Below, in pieces: positions 1 to 6,853 of a stretch of 7,227 bases of DNA (its first letter is position 1; every line of letters begins with the position of its first letter). The notes below the pieces were generated by a model. The model did no database searches. It was not told the DNA's origin and worked only from the letters and a program-made list of their open reading frames with translations. The translations under genes and the position numbers were made by a program. Source of the DNA: Pseudomonadota bacterium (GTDB taxonomy: Bacteria > Desulfobacterota > BSN033 > WVXP01 > G020346125); assembly GCA_030672465.1 (NCBI GenBank), contig DAOVGJ010000136.1:1-7227 (forward strand), read 5' to 3'.

Positions 1-580
1 GATCATATTCATCTTCTATCTCCCCGAATACCTCTTCGATGAGATCCTCTATGGTAACGAGGCCCGATAGCCCCCCATATTCATCGACGACAATGGCCAT
101 ATGAACCCGCTTCATCTTGAACTCCTTGAGCAACTCCTCCAACCTTTTCGTTTCAGGTATAAAGTAGGGCTGCCTCATCACCCTTTCCAGGGGGATTGCC
201 TCCTCATCTTTTCCCCAAAATTTGAGGAGATCCTTGGCATAAACGACTCCAACGATGTTATCGATTTTGCCCTCGAAAACGGGAATTCGAGAATGGCCTT
301 CGGAGATGACGAGGTCGATGATATCCTTGATTTTGGCCTTGCTGGAAACACAATTAACATCCGTCCGTGGAACCATGACTTCACGGACAACGCCCTGCTT
401 GAGCTCAAATATCCCGTGGATCATCTCATGTTCTTCCTGGTCGATTACCCCCTCCTCTTCACCGACATCGATGATAGACTGGATATCCTTTTCGGAGAGG
501 GAAGGCTTTCGGTTTCGGAAGAAACGGCGGCACAATCCCGCGAATTTGTTCAACAGGCCGCTTTTCGAATCATCCTCCAG
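1..580 (-). CDS. corC: CorC/HlyC (YbeX)-type CBS-pair protein, 3' end outside window
   Basis: Soluble CBS-pair protein of the CorC/HlyC/YbeX family, linked in E. coli to Mg/Co efflux and, through its ybeZ-ybeY-ybeX operon, to ribosome maturation. I translated 193 residues from this edge-truncated frame. An acidic N-terminal stretch (SLSEKDIQSIIDVGEEEGVI, about 27-46) leads into EEHEMIHGIFELK and the family signature VREVMVPRTDV (65-75). CBS repeat 1 is about 76-125 (HSRIPVF, NIVGVVYAKDLL) and CBS repeat 2 about 134-185 (VDEYGGLSGLVTIEDLIEEVFGEI). The C-terminal CorC_HlyC domain lies beyond the left edge. There is no N-terminal DUF21 membrane domain, so it is the short YbeX form. The start is doubtful: the only in-frame codon giving the usual acidic N-terminus (xEDDSKSGLL) is a CTG at 580-578, 11 nt after AGGAG, with an in-frame TGA two codons before it. 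The first standard alternative is TTG at 553. If CTG is right, it starts 24 nt after the ybeY stop. Confidence 0.9.
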   Translation of the reverse strand, partial: MEDDSKSGLLNKFAGLCRRFFRNRKPSLSEKDIQSIIDVGEEEGVIDQEEHEMIHGIFELKQGVVREVMVPRTDVNCVSSKAKIKDIIDLVISEGHSRIPVFEGKIDNIVGVVYAKDLLKFWGKDEEAIPLERVMRQPYFIPETKRLEELLKEFKMKRVHMAIVVDEYGGLSGLVTIEDLIEEVFGEIEDEYD

Positions 581-604
581 GGGTCACCACGCTCCTTTTC
601 ATGG

Positions 605-1069
605 TTAGGATAGAGTACCCTTGGGTTTCGTCCCTCGGATAGGCCTCAATCTGTTAAAAAGCCCCTCTTGAACCACCGCCATCCGTCCTCGGTTCCCTCT
701 GGTGTGATCATAACCCATAAGGTGAAGGATACCGTGAATGAGGAGGAAGGCGATCTCTTCCTCAAGGCTTAGGCCCGATTCCTGAGCCTCTCTTCTTGCC
801 GTTTCCACGGAGATGACCACATCTCCCAACAACTGGGGGTTAATTTCGGGAAACTTCCCTTGGGCCATGGGAAAGGAAATAACATTGGTGGGGTGGTCTC
901 TTTTGAGATATTTCTGGTTTAAATCCCTGATCTGCCGATCATCGACAAAAAGTATACCGATCTCTTTATCCGGGTGGTTCAACTCCCTTAAGATGGTTCG
1001 GGCCAACTTTCTGATCATCTTTTTGTCTAATCTTACGAGTTTTTGTCGATCTTGAATGAGTACCTTCAT
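605..1069 (-). CDS. ybeY: YbeY, rRNA maturation endoribonuclease
   Basis: Zinc-dependent single-strand endoribonuclease of the UPF0054 family. In other bacteria it acts in 16S rRNA 3'-end maturation and late ribosome quality control, in the cytoplasm with PhoH/YbeZ. The product is 154 residues, the usual length. The metal-binding signature H112-G-I-L-H116-L-M-G-Y-D-H122 is intact and supplies the three zinc-ligand histidines. Other family blocks are present: IGILFVDDRQIRDLNQKYLKRD (about 37-58), TNVISFP (61-67, with Asn where many members have Asp) and LGDVVIS (81-87). I chose the ATG at 1069 because MKVLIQDRQ is the normal N-terminus and GAGGG lies just upstream. The open frame extends 18 codons further, to 1123, but those basic residues look like read-through of the pgpH 3' end. 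The first 104 nt overlap pgpH in another frame. It sits between PhoH/PgpH and CorC, the classic context. Confidence 0.95.
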   Translation of the reverse strand: MKVLIQDRQKLVRLDKKMIRKLARTILRELNHPDKEIGILFVDDRQIRDLNQKYLKRDHPTNVISFPMAQGKFPEINPQLLGDVVISVETARREAQESGLSLEEEIAFLLIHGILHLMGYDHTRGNRGRMAVVQEGLFNRLRPIRGTKPKGTLS

Positions 1070-3386
1070 CGCCCTCTTTCTTTGAGGTGTTTTGCTCTTC
1101 CTGAGAATCCGGGTATTCAACACGCTGGTGGAAAATTCCGGTAAGGATTCGGTCGAAGCTTTCCTCGATATGATGGAGGTCCTTTAGGGTCAATTCACAA
1201 TCTTCCAGTTGCCCATCGATAAAGATATTATTTATGATCCGGCTGACTAACCCCTTAATCCGAGATGGCGTGGGTACGGATAGGGTTTTGGATGCGGCTT
1301 CTACGGCATCGGCCAGCATCACAATGCCCGCCTCCTTCGTCTGGGGTTTTGGCCCCAAATATCGGTAGTCCTTTTCGTTGATGGATTCGACCCCTGGATT
1401 CTCCTTTTCCTTCGCCTTCTGGTAAAAAAAGGAAATCAAGCTTGTTCCGTGGTGTTGTTGAATGATGTCGAGGATCTTTCTACCGAGCTTTTGTCCCCTG
1501 GCCAGCTCTACCCCATCCTTTAGATGGGCATTGAGGATTAGACTACTCATGCTCGGGGACAATCTATCATGGGGGTTTTTCTTCCCCCCCTGATTCTCGG
1601 AAAAATAGAGGGGCTTCTTGATTTTCCCAATATCATGGTAATAGGCACTAACCCTGGCCAACAGGGGATTGACGTTGATCGCCTTCGCCGCCGCTTCAGC
1701 AAGGCTGCCGACGATAATACTGTGATGGTAGGTCCCCGGCGCCTGGACGATGAGATCCTTGAGAATGGGCTGTTCCAGGTTGGCCAGCTCCAATAATGTA
1801 ATGTCGGTCGTATAACCGAAAATCGCCTCAACAATAGGGGTAGTCCCCAAGACGATGACAGCGCTCAATATCCCCCCTATAAACCCGAAGCCGCAATTGA
1901 ACAGGACTTCGAATCCAAATAGGGTTCCCCTGAACATCTCGTAAAAGACGATCAACAGGGCATTGGCAACACCCACATGTATTCCCGCCTTTATGAGGGT
2001 GCTCCGCTGTTCGCATCGGGCAACGCCATTGGCCCCCACGATACTTCCAACAAAGGGGTAGATGAAAAAGAAGAGGCTGTGGTCCAAGAGGATGGCCGAA
2101 AATATGCCCGCAATGACGGAATACATGATGGCGACTTCCGAGTTGATCACGATCCGGGTCAACATAGCCCCCGCAGCCACGGGGAAGAGGTAGTAGTAGG
2201 ATGATGAGGAAATATATAAGAAGTTAATTTCGATGGATCCCGAGATGAAAATGAAGAGCTTTAAGGCGAGGACGATCGTGATGAGGTTCAAGCTGACAAA
2301 GAACAGATCCCTGGAACTGAGGGAGGTCTTCCTGATGTTCTTCGTGGAAAACGCATAGACCAAATAGACGATCATGAAGATCAGGAAGAACAACCCCATG
2401 GTAATCAGGGGCACATTGGATTCTTTCCCCAATGCCTCAAGGGCCTGAACCTTAACCAGATGCTCCTCCGTTATCCTTTCACCTTCCCTGACCAACATTT
2501 CACCTTTCTTGATTTGAAACAAGACTGGTTTAACCTCATGAAAGGCCGCGGTCTTGCGTGCTTCGGTCTCATTGCGGTTGAATGTCAAGTTGGGTTCTAT
2601 GAGATGGGAGGCGATTTTGACCGAGACAGCCCTGAGCTCCCTGCCGATAGTCCTGGGTAAGGCCTTGGCGTTCTGCTTGATTATCGCCTCGGCTTGAGCC
2701 GAATCAATAATGGTATCGAGTTGGCTTCTTATCCTCTCCGTCTGGGTCTGGACATTTCGAACCACGATCCCCTTGCCCTTTTGTTGGGCTAAAAAATCCC
2801 TGTCTCCCACGATGCCCTTGTTCATAATGGGCTGGACAAAACCGAGGATGACCCCCTCTATGGATTGGTCAAAATCACTCCTTGCCAGGGAGTTGAACTC
2901 CTTGGAGGCGAGGGTAATCCCGAAGAGCTCCTCCAACTCCTTCTTCCTCTCTTCCTCTCGGCCCCTGATCTCATCACGTTCCACATAGCCCCTCATGAGG
3001 GAAAAGGCAGTCCGGATTTTTCCCGTGGCTTTCTGTAAGATGGAGGGATCATAATCGTATACGGAAAGCACCGCCATTTTTACTTCAATCCGTTTGGCAA
3101 GGGTGGCACTTTCATCCTCCACAAGGAAATCCTGGGTTGATTTGATGTCGGCAGAGGCAACGTCCCCCACCTGATAATGTTCGGAGGGCAATCGAATTGT
3201 AGGGGAAAGCAACAGGGCCAGTATGATGGTGGAGGTTATCCCGATCATCCACCTCTGTGCTGTGGGATTGAGGTATATGGGGGCGAGGTAAAGCCTCTTG
3301 AAATCGCGGAGCTTTTTCAAGGGCAAGGAGGGTTTTTTGGCCCGGCTATTTCGGGAGGTGCCCTTTCGAAGGCTTTCATTATCCAC
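966..3386 (-). CDS. pgpH: PgpH-type membrane HD phosphohydrolase (7TMR-HD, probable c-di-AMP phosphodiesterase)
   Basis: Membrane protein with the PgpH/YqfF plan, 806 residues. A basic cytoplasmic N-terminus is followed by a first membrane segment (about 47-64), then a long extracytoplasmic 7TMR-HDED domain (about 65-325). A cluster of hydrophobic helices follows (about 326-346, 360-382, 397-452, 465-482, 490-520), and a cytoplasmic HD domain ends the protein. HD metal residues are all visible: H554-H555, H584-D585 in YYHDIGK, H621, H645-H646 in QQHHGTS and D693 in ADAVEAAS, so it should be catalytic. Characterised PgpH proteins hydrolyse cyclic di-AMP; activity here is inferred from family. 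The start is a GTG at 3386, with AAGGG 10-14 nt upstream. It overlaps the last 8 nt of phoH, implying translational coupling. The C-terminus is odd: after the HD domain a hydrophilic, lysine-rich tail (about 760-806) runs 104 nt into ybeY. A regulated-intramembrane or simple receptor role without catalysis is unlikely given the intact motif. Confidence 0.93.
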   Translation of the reverse strand: MDNESLRKGTSRNSRAKKPSLPLKKLRDFKRLYLAPIYLNPTAQRWMIGITSTIILALLLSPTIRLPSEHYQVGDVASADIKSTQDFLVEDESATLAKRIEVKMAVLSVYDYDPSILQKATGKIRTAFSLMRGYVERDEIRGREEERKKELEELFGITLASKEFNSLARSDFDQSIEGVILGFVQPIMNKGIVGDRDFLAQQKGKGIVVRNVQTQTERIRSQLDTIIDSAQAEAIIKQNAKALPRTIGRELRAVSVKIASHLIEPNLTFNRNETEARKTAAFHEVKPVLFQIKKGEMLVREGERITEEHLVKVQALEALGKESNVPLITMGLFFLIFMIVYLVYAFSTKNIRKTSLSSRDLFFVSLNLITIVLALKLFIFISGSIEINFLYISSSSYYYLFPVAAGAMLTRIVINSEVAIMYSVIAGIFSAILLDHSLFFFIYPFVGSIVGANGVARCEQRSTLIKAGIHVGVANALLIVFYEMFRGTLFGFEVLFNCGFGFIGGILSAVIVLGTTPIVEAIFGYTTDITLLELANLEQPILKDLIVQAPGTYHHSIIVGSLAEAAAKAINVNPLLARVSAYYHDIGKIKKPLYFSENQGGKKNPHDRLSPSMSSLILNAHLKDGVELARGQKLGRKILDIIQQHHGTSLISFFYQKAKEKENPGVESINEKDYRYLGPKPQTKEAGIVMLADAVEAASKTLSVPTPSRIKGLVSRIINNIFIDGQLEDCELTLKDLHHIEESFDRILTGIFHQRVEYPDSQEEQNTSKKEGDEGTHSRSTKTRKIRQKDDQKVGPNHLKGVEPPG

Positions 3387-4386
3387 GGTTGTGGCCCTTC
3401 AATCGTTTGAGCCGAGCCCTCGATTCCGCTTTTTCATACGCCATGATGATATCGGTAACCAAGGGATGGCGAACAACGTCCTTTTCGGAAAAATAGACGA
3501 AGGAAATTCCTCGGATATCCTTGAGGATCCCTTGAACTTCAATCAACCCGGAGTTTTTATTTTCGGGCAAGTCTACCTGAGTGATATCTCCCGTAATGAC
3601 CGCCTTTGAACTGAACCCCAAACGGGTCAGGAACATCTTCATCTGTTCAGAGGCCGTATTTTGGGCTTCGTCCAAGATGACAAAGGAGTCGTTTAGGGTT
3701 CTCCCCCTCATGAATGCCAAGGGAGCCACCTCGATCACTCCCCTCTCGATCAATTTACTGGTCCTGTCGAAATCCATCATGTCATGGAGGGCATCGTAAA
3801 GGGGTCTCAAATAGGGGTTTACCTTCTCATACATGTCCCCGGGTAAGAAGCCCAGCTTCTCCCCCGCCTCAATGGCCGGCCGTGTCAATACGATGCGGTC
3901 CACCTCCTTCTTCAAGAGGGATGAAACGGCCATGGCCATGGCCAGGTAAGTTTTCCCCGTACCGGCGGGACCGATCCCAATGACGATATCATACTGCCTT
4001 ATTGCATCGATATATTCCTTCTGTACGAGGCTTTTCGGGGTAATTACCCTTTTCTTGGACGAAATGTATATGGTGTCGAGGAAGATCTCCTCTAAATTAA
4101 CCGAATTATCCGAGGAGAGGATTTGGATCGAATAGTCGATGTCGCTGGGATATAAGGGATAACCCTTCTTGAGGAGCGAATAGAGCTCTTGCACGAGCCT
4201 TCGGCTGAGGTCGACCTCAATATCGTCCCCGTAAATGACGATGGTGTTTGCCTTGGTGGTGATCTTTACTCCGAGGGCCCTTTCTATTCGCTTAACATGC
4301 TCTCCTTGAACACCGAAAAGGTGATTGGCCAGGCGATTATCGTCGAAGGTTACCTTTTCAACCCTCTCCCTTCTCCTTTCTTTCAA
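3379..4386 (-). CDS. phoH: PhoH family ATPase (YbeZ-like)
   Basis: Cytoplasmic P-loop ATPase of the PhoH/YbeZ family, 335 residues, normal length. The N-terminal 110 residues include a KH-like, possibly RNA-binding segment (LANHLFGVQGEHVKRIERAL, about 19-38). The ATPase domain has Walker A GPAGTGKT at 139-146 and Walker B FVILDEAQN at 235-243. Other conserved blocks are LTRPAIEAGEKLGFLPGD (167-184), the PLAFMRGRT block (222-230) and VITGDITQVDLP (263-274). The family is thought to be an RNA helicase-like partner of YbeY, and the linked ybeY supports that role. The start is a TTG at 4386, immediately after an in-frame TAA and four nt after AAGGGGG. No later in-frame start keeps the usual N-terminus (ERVEKVTFDDNRLA). 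It begins 10 nt after the yjbQ stop and its end overlaps the pgpH start. Confidence 0.95.
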   Translation of the reverse strand: MKERRRERVEKVTFDDNRLANHLFGVQGEHVKRIERALGVKITTKANTIVIYGDDIEVDLSRRLVQELYSLLKKGYPLYPSDIDYSIQILSSDNSVNLEEIFLDTIYISSKKRVITPKSLVQKEYIDAIRQYDIVIGIGPAGTGKTYLAMAMAVSSLLKKEVDRIVLTRPAIEAGEKLGFLPGDMYEKVNPYLRPLYDALHDMMDFDRTSKLIERGVIEVAPLAFMRGRTLNDSFVILDEAQNTASEQMKMFLTRLGFSSKAVITGDITQVDLPENKNSGLIEVQGILKDIRGISFVYFSEKDVVRHPLVTDIIMAYEKAESRARLKRLKGHNRG

Positions 4387-4396
4387 TTAACCCCCT

Positions 4397-4816
4397 TCAT
4401 TTTCCCATTATCTGGACGGCGACTGTTCTGCTTCGAGGACGGTTATCGAAATCCAACAGGACGATTTGCTGCCATGTACCCAGGAGCAACCTTCCTCCCC
4501 TTATGGGGATAATTAAAGAGGGCCCCAACAGAGCGGCCCTTACATGGGAATATCCATTTCCGTCTCCCCATCTTCGATCGTGTTCGTAGGGGATATCCCT
4601 CGGTGCTATCCTTTCGATGGCTTTTCTCAAGTCATTGACCACCCCTGACTCAAATTCTATGGTGGTCAAAGCCGCCGTCGACCCTGAAATGAACAACACC
4701 ATATTACCATCTTGGATCTGGGATTGCAATACCCCCTCTTGAACCTCACGGCTGATATCGATGATGTCTGTTTGGCCGGTGGTTTTGAATTCTAGTTCTG
4801 AGGATACGATTTTCAT
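4397..4816 (-). CDS. YjbQ / UPF0047 family protein
   Basis: Small single-domain protein, 139 residues, of the UPF0047 (YjbQ) family. Members have been reported to have weak thiamine-phosphate synthase activity and so are often named 'secondary thiamine-phosphate synthase'; the physiological role is unsettled and I do not assign one. Recognisable blocks are LFISGSTAALTTIEFE (41-56), YEHDRRWGDGNGYSHVRAALLGPS (77-100) and the C-terminal LGTWQQIVLLDFDNRPR (112-128). The variant is the 'GSTAA' type rather than the E. coli-like 'HTTAA', and Tyr89 stands where many members have His (GNGHSH), so one usual polar pocket residue differs. Start ATG at 4816 with AGGAG very close (2 nt spacer). It begins 8 nt after the sirtuin stop and is followed 10 nt later by phoH. 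Confidence 0.92.
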   Translation of the reverse strand: MKIVSSELEFKTTGQTDIIDISREVQEGVLQSQIQDGNMVLFISGSTAALTTIEFESGVVNDLRKAIERIAPRDIPYEHDRRWGDGNGYSHVRAALLGPSLIIPIRGGRLLLGTWQQIVLLDFDNRPRSRTVAVQIMGK

Positions 4817-4824
4817 CTCTCCTA

Positions 4825-5577
4825 TTACTCCCTTTGGGCCTTCACCATTTCAACGATTTCGGGAATCGTAGTGGTACAAGGTCCCAAGATAATATAATCT
4901 GATACTTGGCGGGTTAGGGACGTTTCCTCCAGATTTATCTCTGCCACAGTTGCCCCATAGGCCTTTGCCAACCTCGGAATGTCGGCCGCGGGCAGAACTG
5001 CTGCGGAAGTCCCGATAACCAGCACCAAATCACAAGATTGAGTTTCGTAGTAAGCCATGGCATAAGCCTCCTTGGGGATGGGCTCTCCAAAAAAGATCAC
5101 ATCGGGTTTAAGCAAAGTCTTACAATTCGGGCATTTCGGCGGGAGCTGTTGCAAGGAGAACATTGAGATTTCTCTCTTGAGGCCACAGTTGAGACAGGAG
5201 AGGATTCGATGGGTGCCATGGAATTCGATAACCTTTTTGCTCCCTGCGTCCTGATGGAGGCCATCCACATTTTGGGTGATCACGGAGCTGAGCAGCCCCA
5301 TCTCCTCCAGCAATGCCAATCCCCGGTGAGCCGGGTTGGGCTTCGCCTTGACGATGAGCCCCATCATCTCCTTCAGCATGACCCAGACCTTTTCCGGCTG
5401 GGCCCTAAAGGCGTCAATATGGGCATATTCCTCCGGGTCGTATTTGCTCCAAAGCCCCTGCTCACTCCTGAAATCGGGAATCCCACTTTCCACCGAGATC
5501 CCAGCCCCGGTAAGGACAATGGTCTTTTTTGCCTTGAAGATATCTTGAACCGCCCTGTTGATGGCCCCCTCTTGCAT
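4825..5577 (-). CDS. Sir2 family NAD-dependent protein deacylase (sirtuin)
   Basis: Cytoplasmic NAD-dependent lysine deacetylase/deacylase, 250 residues, normal for bacterial sirtuins. NAD-binding motifs are TGAGISVESGIPDFRS (23-38) and TQNVDGLHQDAG (101-112), and the catalytic base is His120 in EFHGT. A structural zinc site is complete (Cys128-x2-Cys131-x17-Cys149-x2-Cys152). KPDVIFFGE (157-165), IGTSAAVLPAA (188-198) and EINLEET (213-219) complete the Rossmann fold. By hand alignment to E. coli CobB, the Tyr-x-x-Arg pair that marks class III desuccinylases is replaced by Leu68 and Met71. It therefore looks like a general deacetylase closer to the Thermotoga Sir2 class than to SIRT5/CobB. 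Start ATG at 5577 with GAGGG upstream. It lies 13 nt after the peptidase stop and 8 nt before yjbQ, so it is clearly within the operon. Substrates cannot be read from sequence; acyl-CoA synthetases, often encoded beside sirtuins, are absent here. Confidence 0.95.
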   Translation of the reverse strand: MQEGAINRAVQDIFKAKKTIVLTGAGISVESGIPDFRSEQGLWSKYDPEEYAHIDAFRAQPEKVWVMLKEMMGLIVKAKPNPAHRGLALLEEMGLLSSVITQNVDGLHQDAGSKKVIEFHGTHRILSCLNCGLKREISMFSLQQLPPKCPNCKTLLKPDVIFFGEPIPKEAYAMAYYETQSCDLVLVIGTSAAVLPAADIPRLAKAYGATVAEINLEETSLTRQVSDYIILGPCTTTIPEIVEMVKAQRE

Positions 5578-5590
5578 GGCTCATCCCTCA

Positions 5591-6556
5591 TTATTTTGAA
5601 ATATCCTTAAAAGCCGGGATGACCCCAAGGCCATCAGCTTTTTGTACGGATCGTATGATCGCATGGATCAACGCTACTTCTGCAAGGATGCCCACGGTGT
5701 TTACATCGGCCTTTTTTTTCCCAAGGGAGAGGGCGAAGATGATATCCCCGTCGAAGGTGGTATGAAGCGGGGAGATGGTTTTGGCCAGCCCATTATGAGC
5801 CAGTCGGACCACCTTTTTCAAATCCTCTCTGCATAGGTGGACATCGGTGGCAATGATTGCCAGGGTGGTATTGAGGAAGCCGAATCGTCTCCTGATGGTC
5901 CCCTCCATTATGCGTTTAGATGAATCGGCTAACCGCTTGCTCTTCTCCGATACCCTGGCTCCCGCCAAAATTCTCCTATTGTAAGGGTCGATGACGTCCC
6001 CAAAGGCGTTGACCACGACCAGCACTCCCACCGTCGCCCCACATTTCGATTTTATGCTCGCCGTTCCGACTCCGCCCTTCATCCCTCGTTTGATACCGAA
6101 AAGCTTTCCCACTGTGGCTCCTGTTCCCGCCCCGACACTTCCCTCTTCGACCCCGTCTTCCCGAGCGTTCATGCACGCCTTATAGCCCATATCCGCATCC
6201 GGGCGTACCCGATAGTCTCCAATCCCAAGATCAAAGATAACGGCAGCAGGGACAATGGGGACCTTGGTTATGGCAACATCGAACCCCCTCCCCCTTTCCT
6301 CCAGGAATTTCATTACCCCACCGGCGGCGTCTAAACCGAAAGCGCTTCCTCCCGAGAGGCAAACTCCGTGGATTCGGTCCACCAGATGGCCCGGTGATAG
6401 GGCATCCATCTGCCTCGTCCCCGTGGCGGTCCCCCACATATCCGCCACTGCGAGGGCTCCTGCCTCGAGCAGGACAACGGTGCAACCCGTCAGGGCTTCG
6501 AAATGGGAAAAATGGCCCACCCGTATACCACTTACGTCCGTTATCGCATCGTGCAT
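5591..6556 (-). CDS. P1 family peptidase (DmpA/NylC-type N-terminal nucleophile hydrolase)
   Basis: Self-processing hydrolase of the P1 (S58) family, 321 residues, related to DmpA aminopeptidase, beta-aminopeptidases and the nylon oligomer hydrolase NylC. The N-terminal DVSGIRVGH (7-15) is typical. Further conserved blocks are LSGGSAFGLDAAGGVM (67-82), GSVGAGTGATVGKL (139-152), GMKGGVGTAS (158-167) and VVVNAFGD (180-187). The expected autocleavage site is Asn229/Thr230 in FLNTTLAIIATD, which would release a beta chain of about 92 residues with Thr230 as N-terminal nucleophile. No signal peptide is seen, so it is probably cytoplasmic. The true substrate (peptide, beta-peptide or amide) is not predictable. 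Start ATG at 6556 with GGGAGG seven nt upstream. This SD is inside a predicted hairpin. It is the first gene of the minus-strand operon and is followed 13 nt later by the sirtuin. Confidence 0.93.
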   Translation of the reverse strand: MHDAITDVSGIRVGHFSHFEALTGCTVVLLEAGALAVADMWGTATGTRQMDALSPGHLVDRIHGVCLSGGSAFGLDAAGGVMKFLEERGRGFDVAITKVPIVPAAVIFDLGIGDYRVRPDADMGYKACMNAREDGVEEGSVGAGTGATVGKLFGIKRGMKGGVGTASIKSKCGATVGVLVVVNAFGDVIDPYNRRILAGARVSEKSKRLADSSKRIMEGTIRRRFGFLNTTLAIIATDVHLCREDLKKVVRLAHNGLAKTISPLHTTFDGDIIFALSLGKKKADVNTVGILAEVALIHAIIRSVQKADGLGVIPAFKDISK

Positions 6557-6560
6557 GCCG

Positions 6561-6595
6561 AATCCTCCCGGCCGAGGATTTTGTTATCGATCCTC
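6561..6595 (-). promoter_or_regulatory. SD-sequestering hairpin with competing upstream strand, leader of P1 peptidase gene
   Basis: Read on the minus strand, AATCCTC (6580-6574), a 6-nt spacer GGCCGG and GAGGATT (6567-6561) form a perfect 7-bp stem. The 3' arm overlaps the Shine-Dalgarno GGGAGG (6569-6564) of the first operon gene, whose ATG is at 6556. A third segment, GAGGAT (6595-6590), just upstream can pair with the same anti-SD strand over 6 bp, so two mutually exclusive folds are possible. Pairing is seen in the sequence; regulatory use is inference. No known riboswitch aptamer was recognised. Confidence 0.45.
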
Positions 6596-6680
6596 TCTTT
6601 CGTCTACCGATGATCTCCCATACGGAAAAAGGGGACCGTGTCTTTGCGGTTTGTTGTCCAAATTCCCTTTCGCTCTTTGA

Positions 6681-6799
6681 AAAGAATTTTTGACCATTCT
6701 AAAGTTTGCTCCACTGCAAATCCAAAACTCGCCCTCCAGGCTCAGACACTGGATTTGCGGCCGTTTCGCTTCACTAAGAATGGTTACCAAAAATTCTTT
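6681..6799. repeat. 119-bp imperfect palindrome (possible dispersed repeat or MITE-like element)
   Basis: Outer arms: AAAGAATTTTT (6681-6691) pairs perfectly with AAAAATTCTTT (6789-6799), and ACCATTCT (6693-6700) with AGAATGGT (6777-6784), with only a 1-nt/4-nt bulge between them. Inner stem: GCAAATCCA (6716-6724) pairs perfectly with TGGATTTGC (6750-6758) around a 25-nt loop. The unpaired 15-18 nt between inner and outer stems make an internal loop. No transposase is encoded. It lies inside the likely 5' untranslated region of the minus-strand operon. Whether it occurs elsewhere in the genome cannot be seen here. Confidence 0.6.
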
Positions 6800-6853
6800 A
6801 ATATTCGCTCCAGGGAACCAGGCCAACAACCGTTTTAGACATGAGGGATTCAA

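Noticed and set aside
101..613. 170-codon plus-strand ORF opposite corC
   Set aside because: It is the antisense shadow of the corC frame, which carries clear CBS-pair motifs. No plus-strand family match was recognised.
1070..1123. 18-codon N-terminal extension of ybeY (MLNTRILRKSKTPQRKRA)
   Set aside because: It lies entirely within the pgpH reading region and is not part of the family N-terminus. The internal ATG at 1069 has an SD and starts at the conserved MKV.
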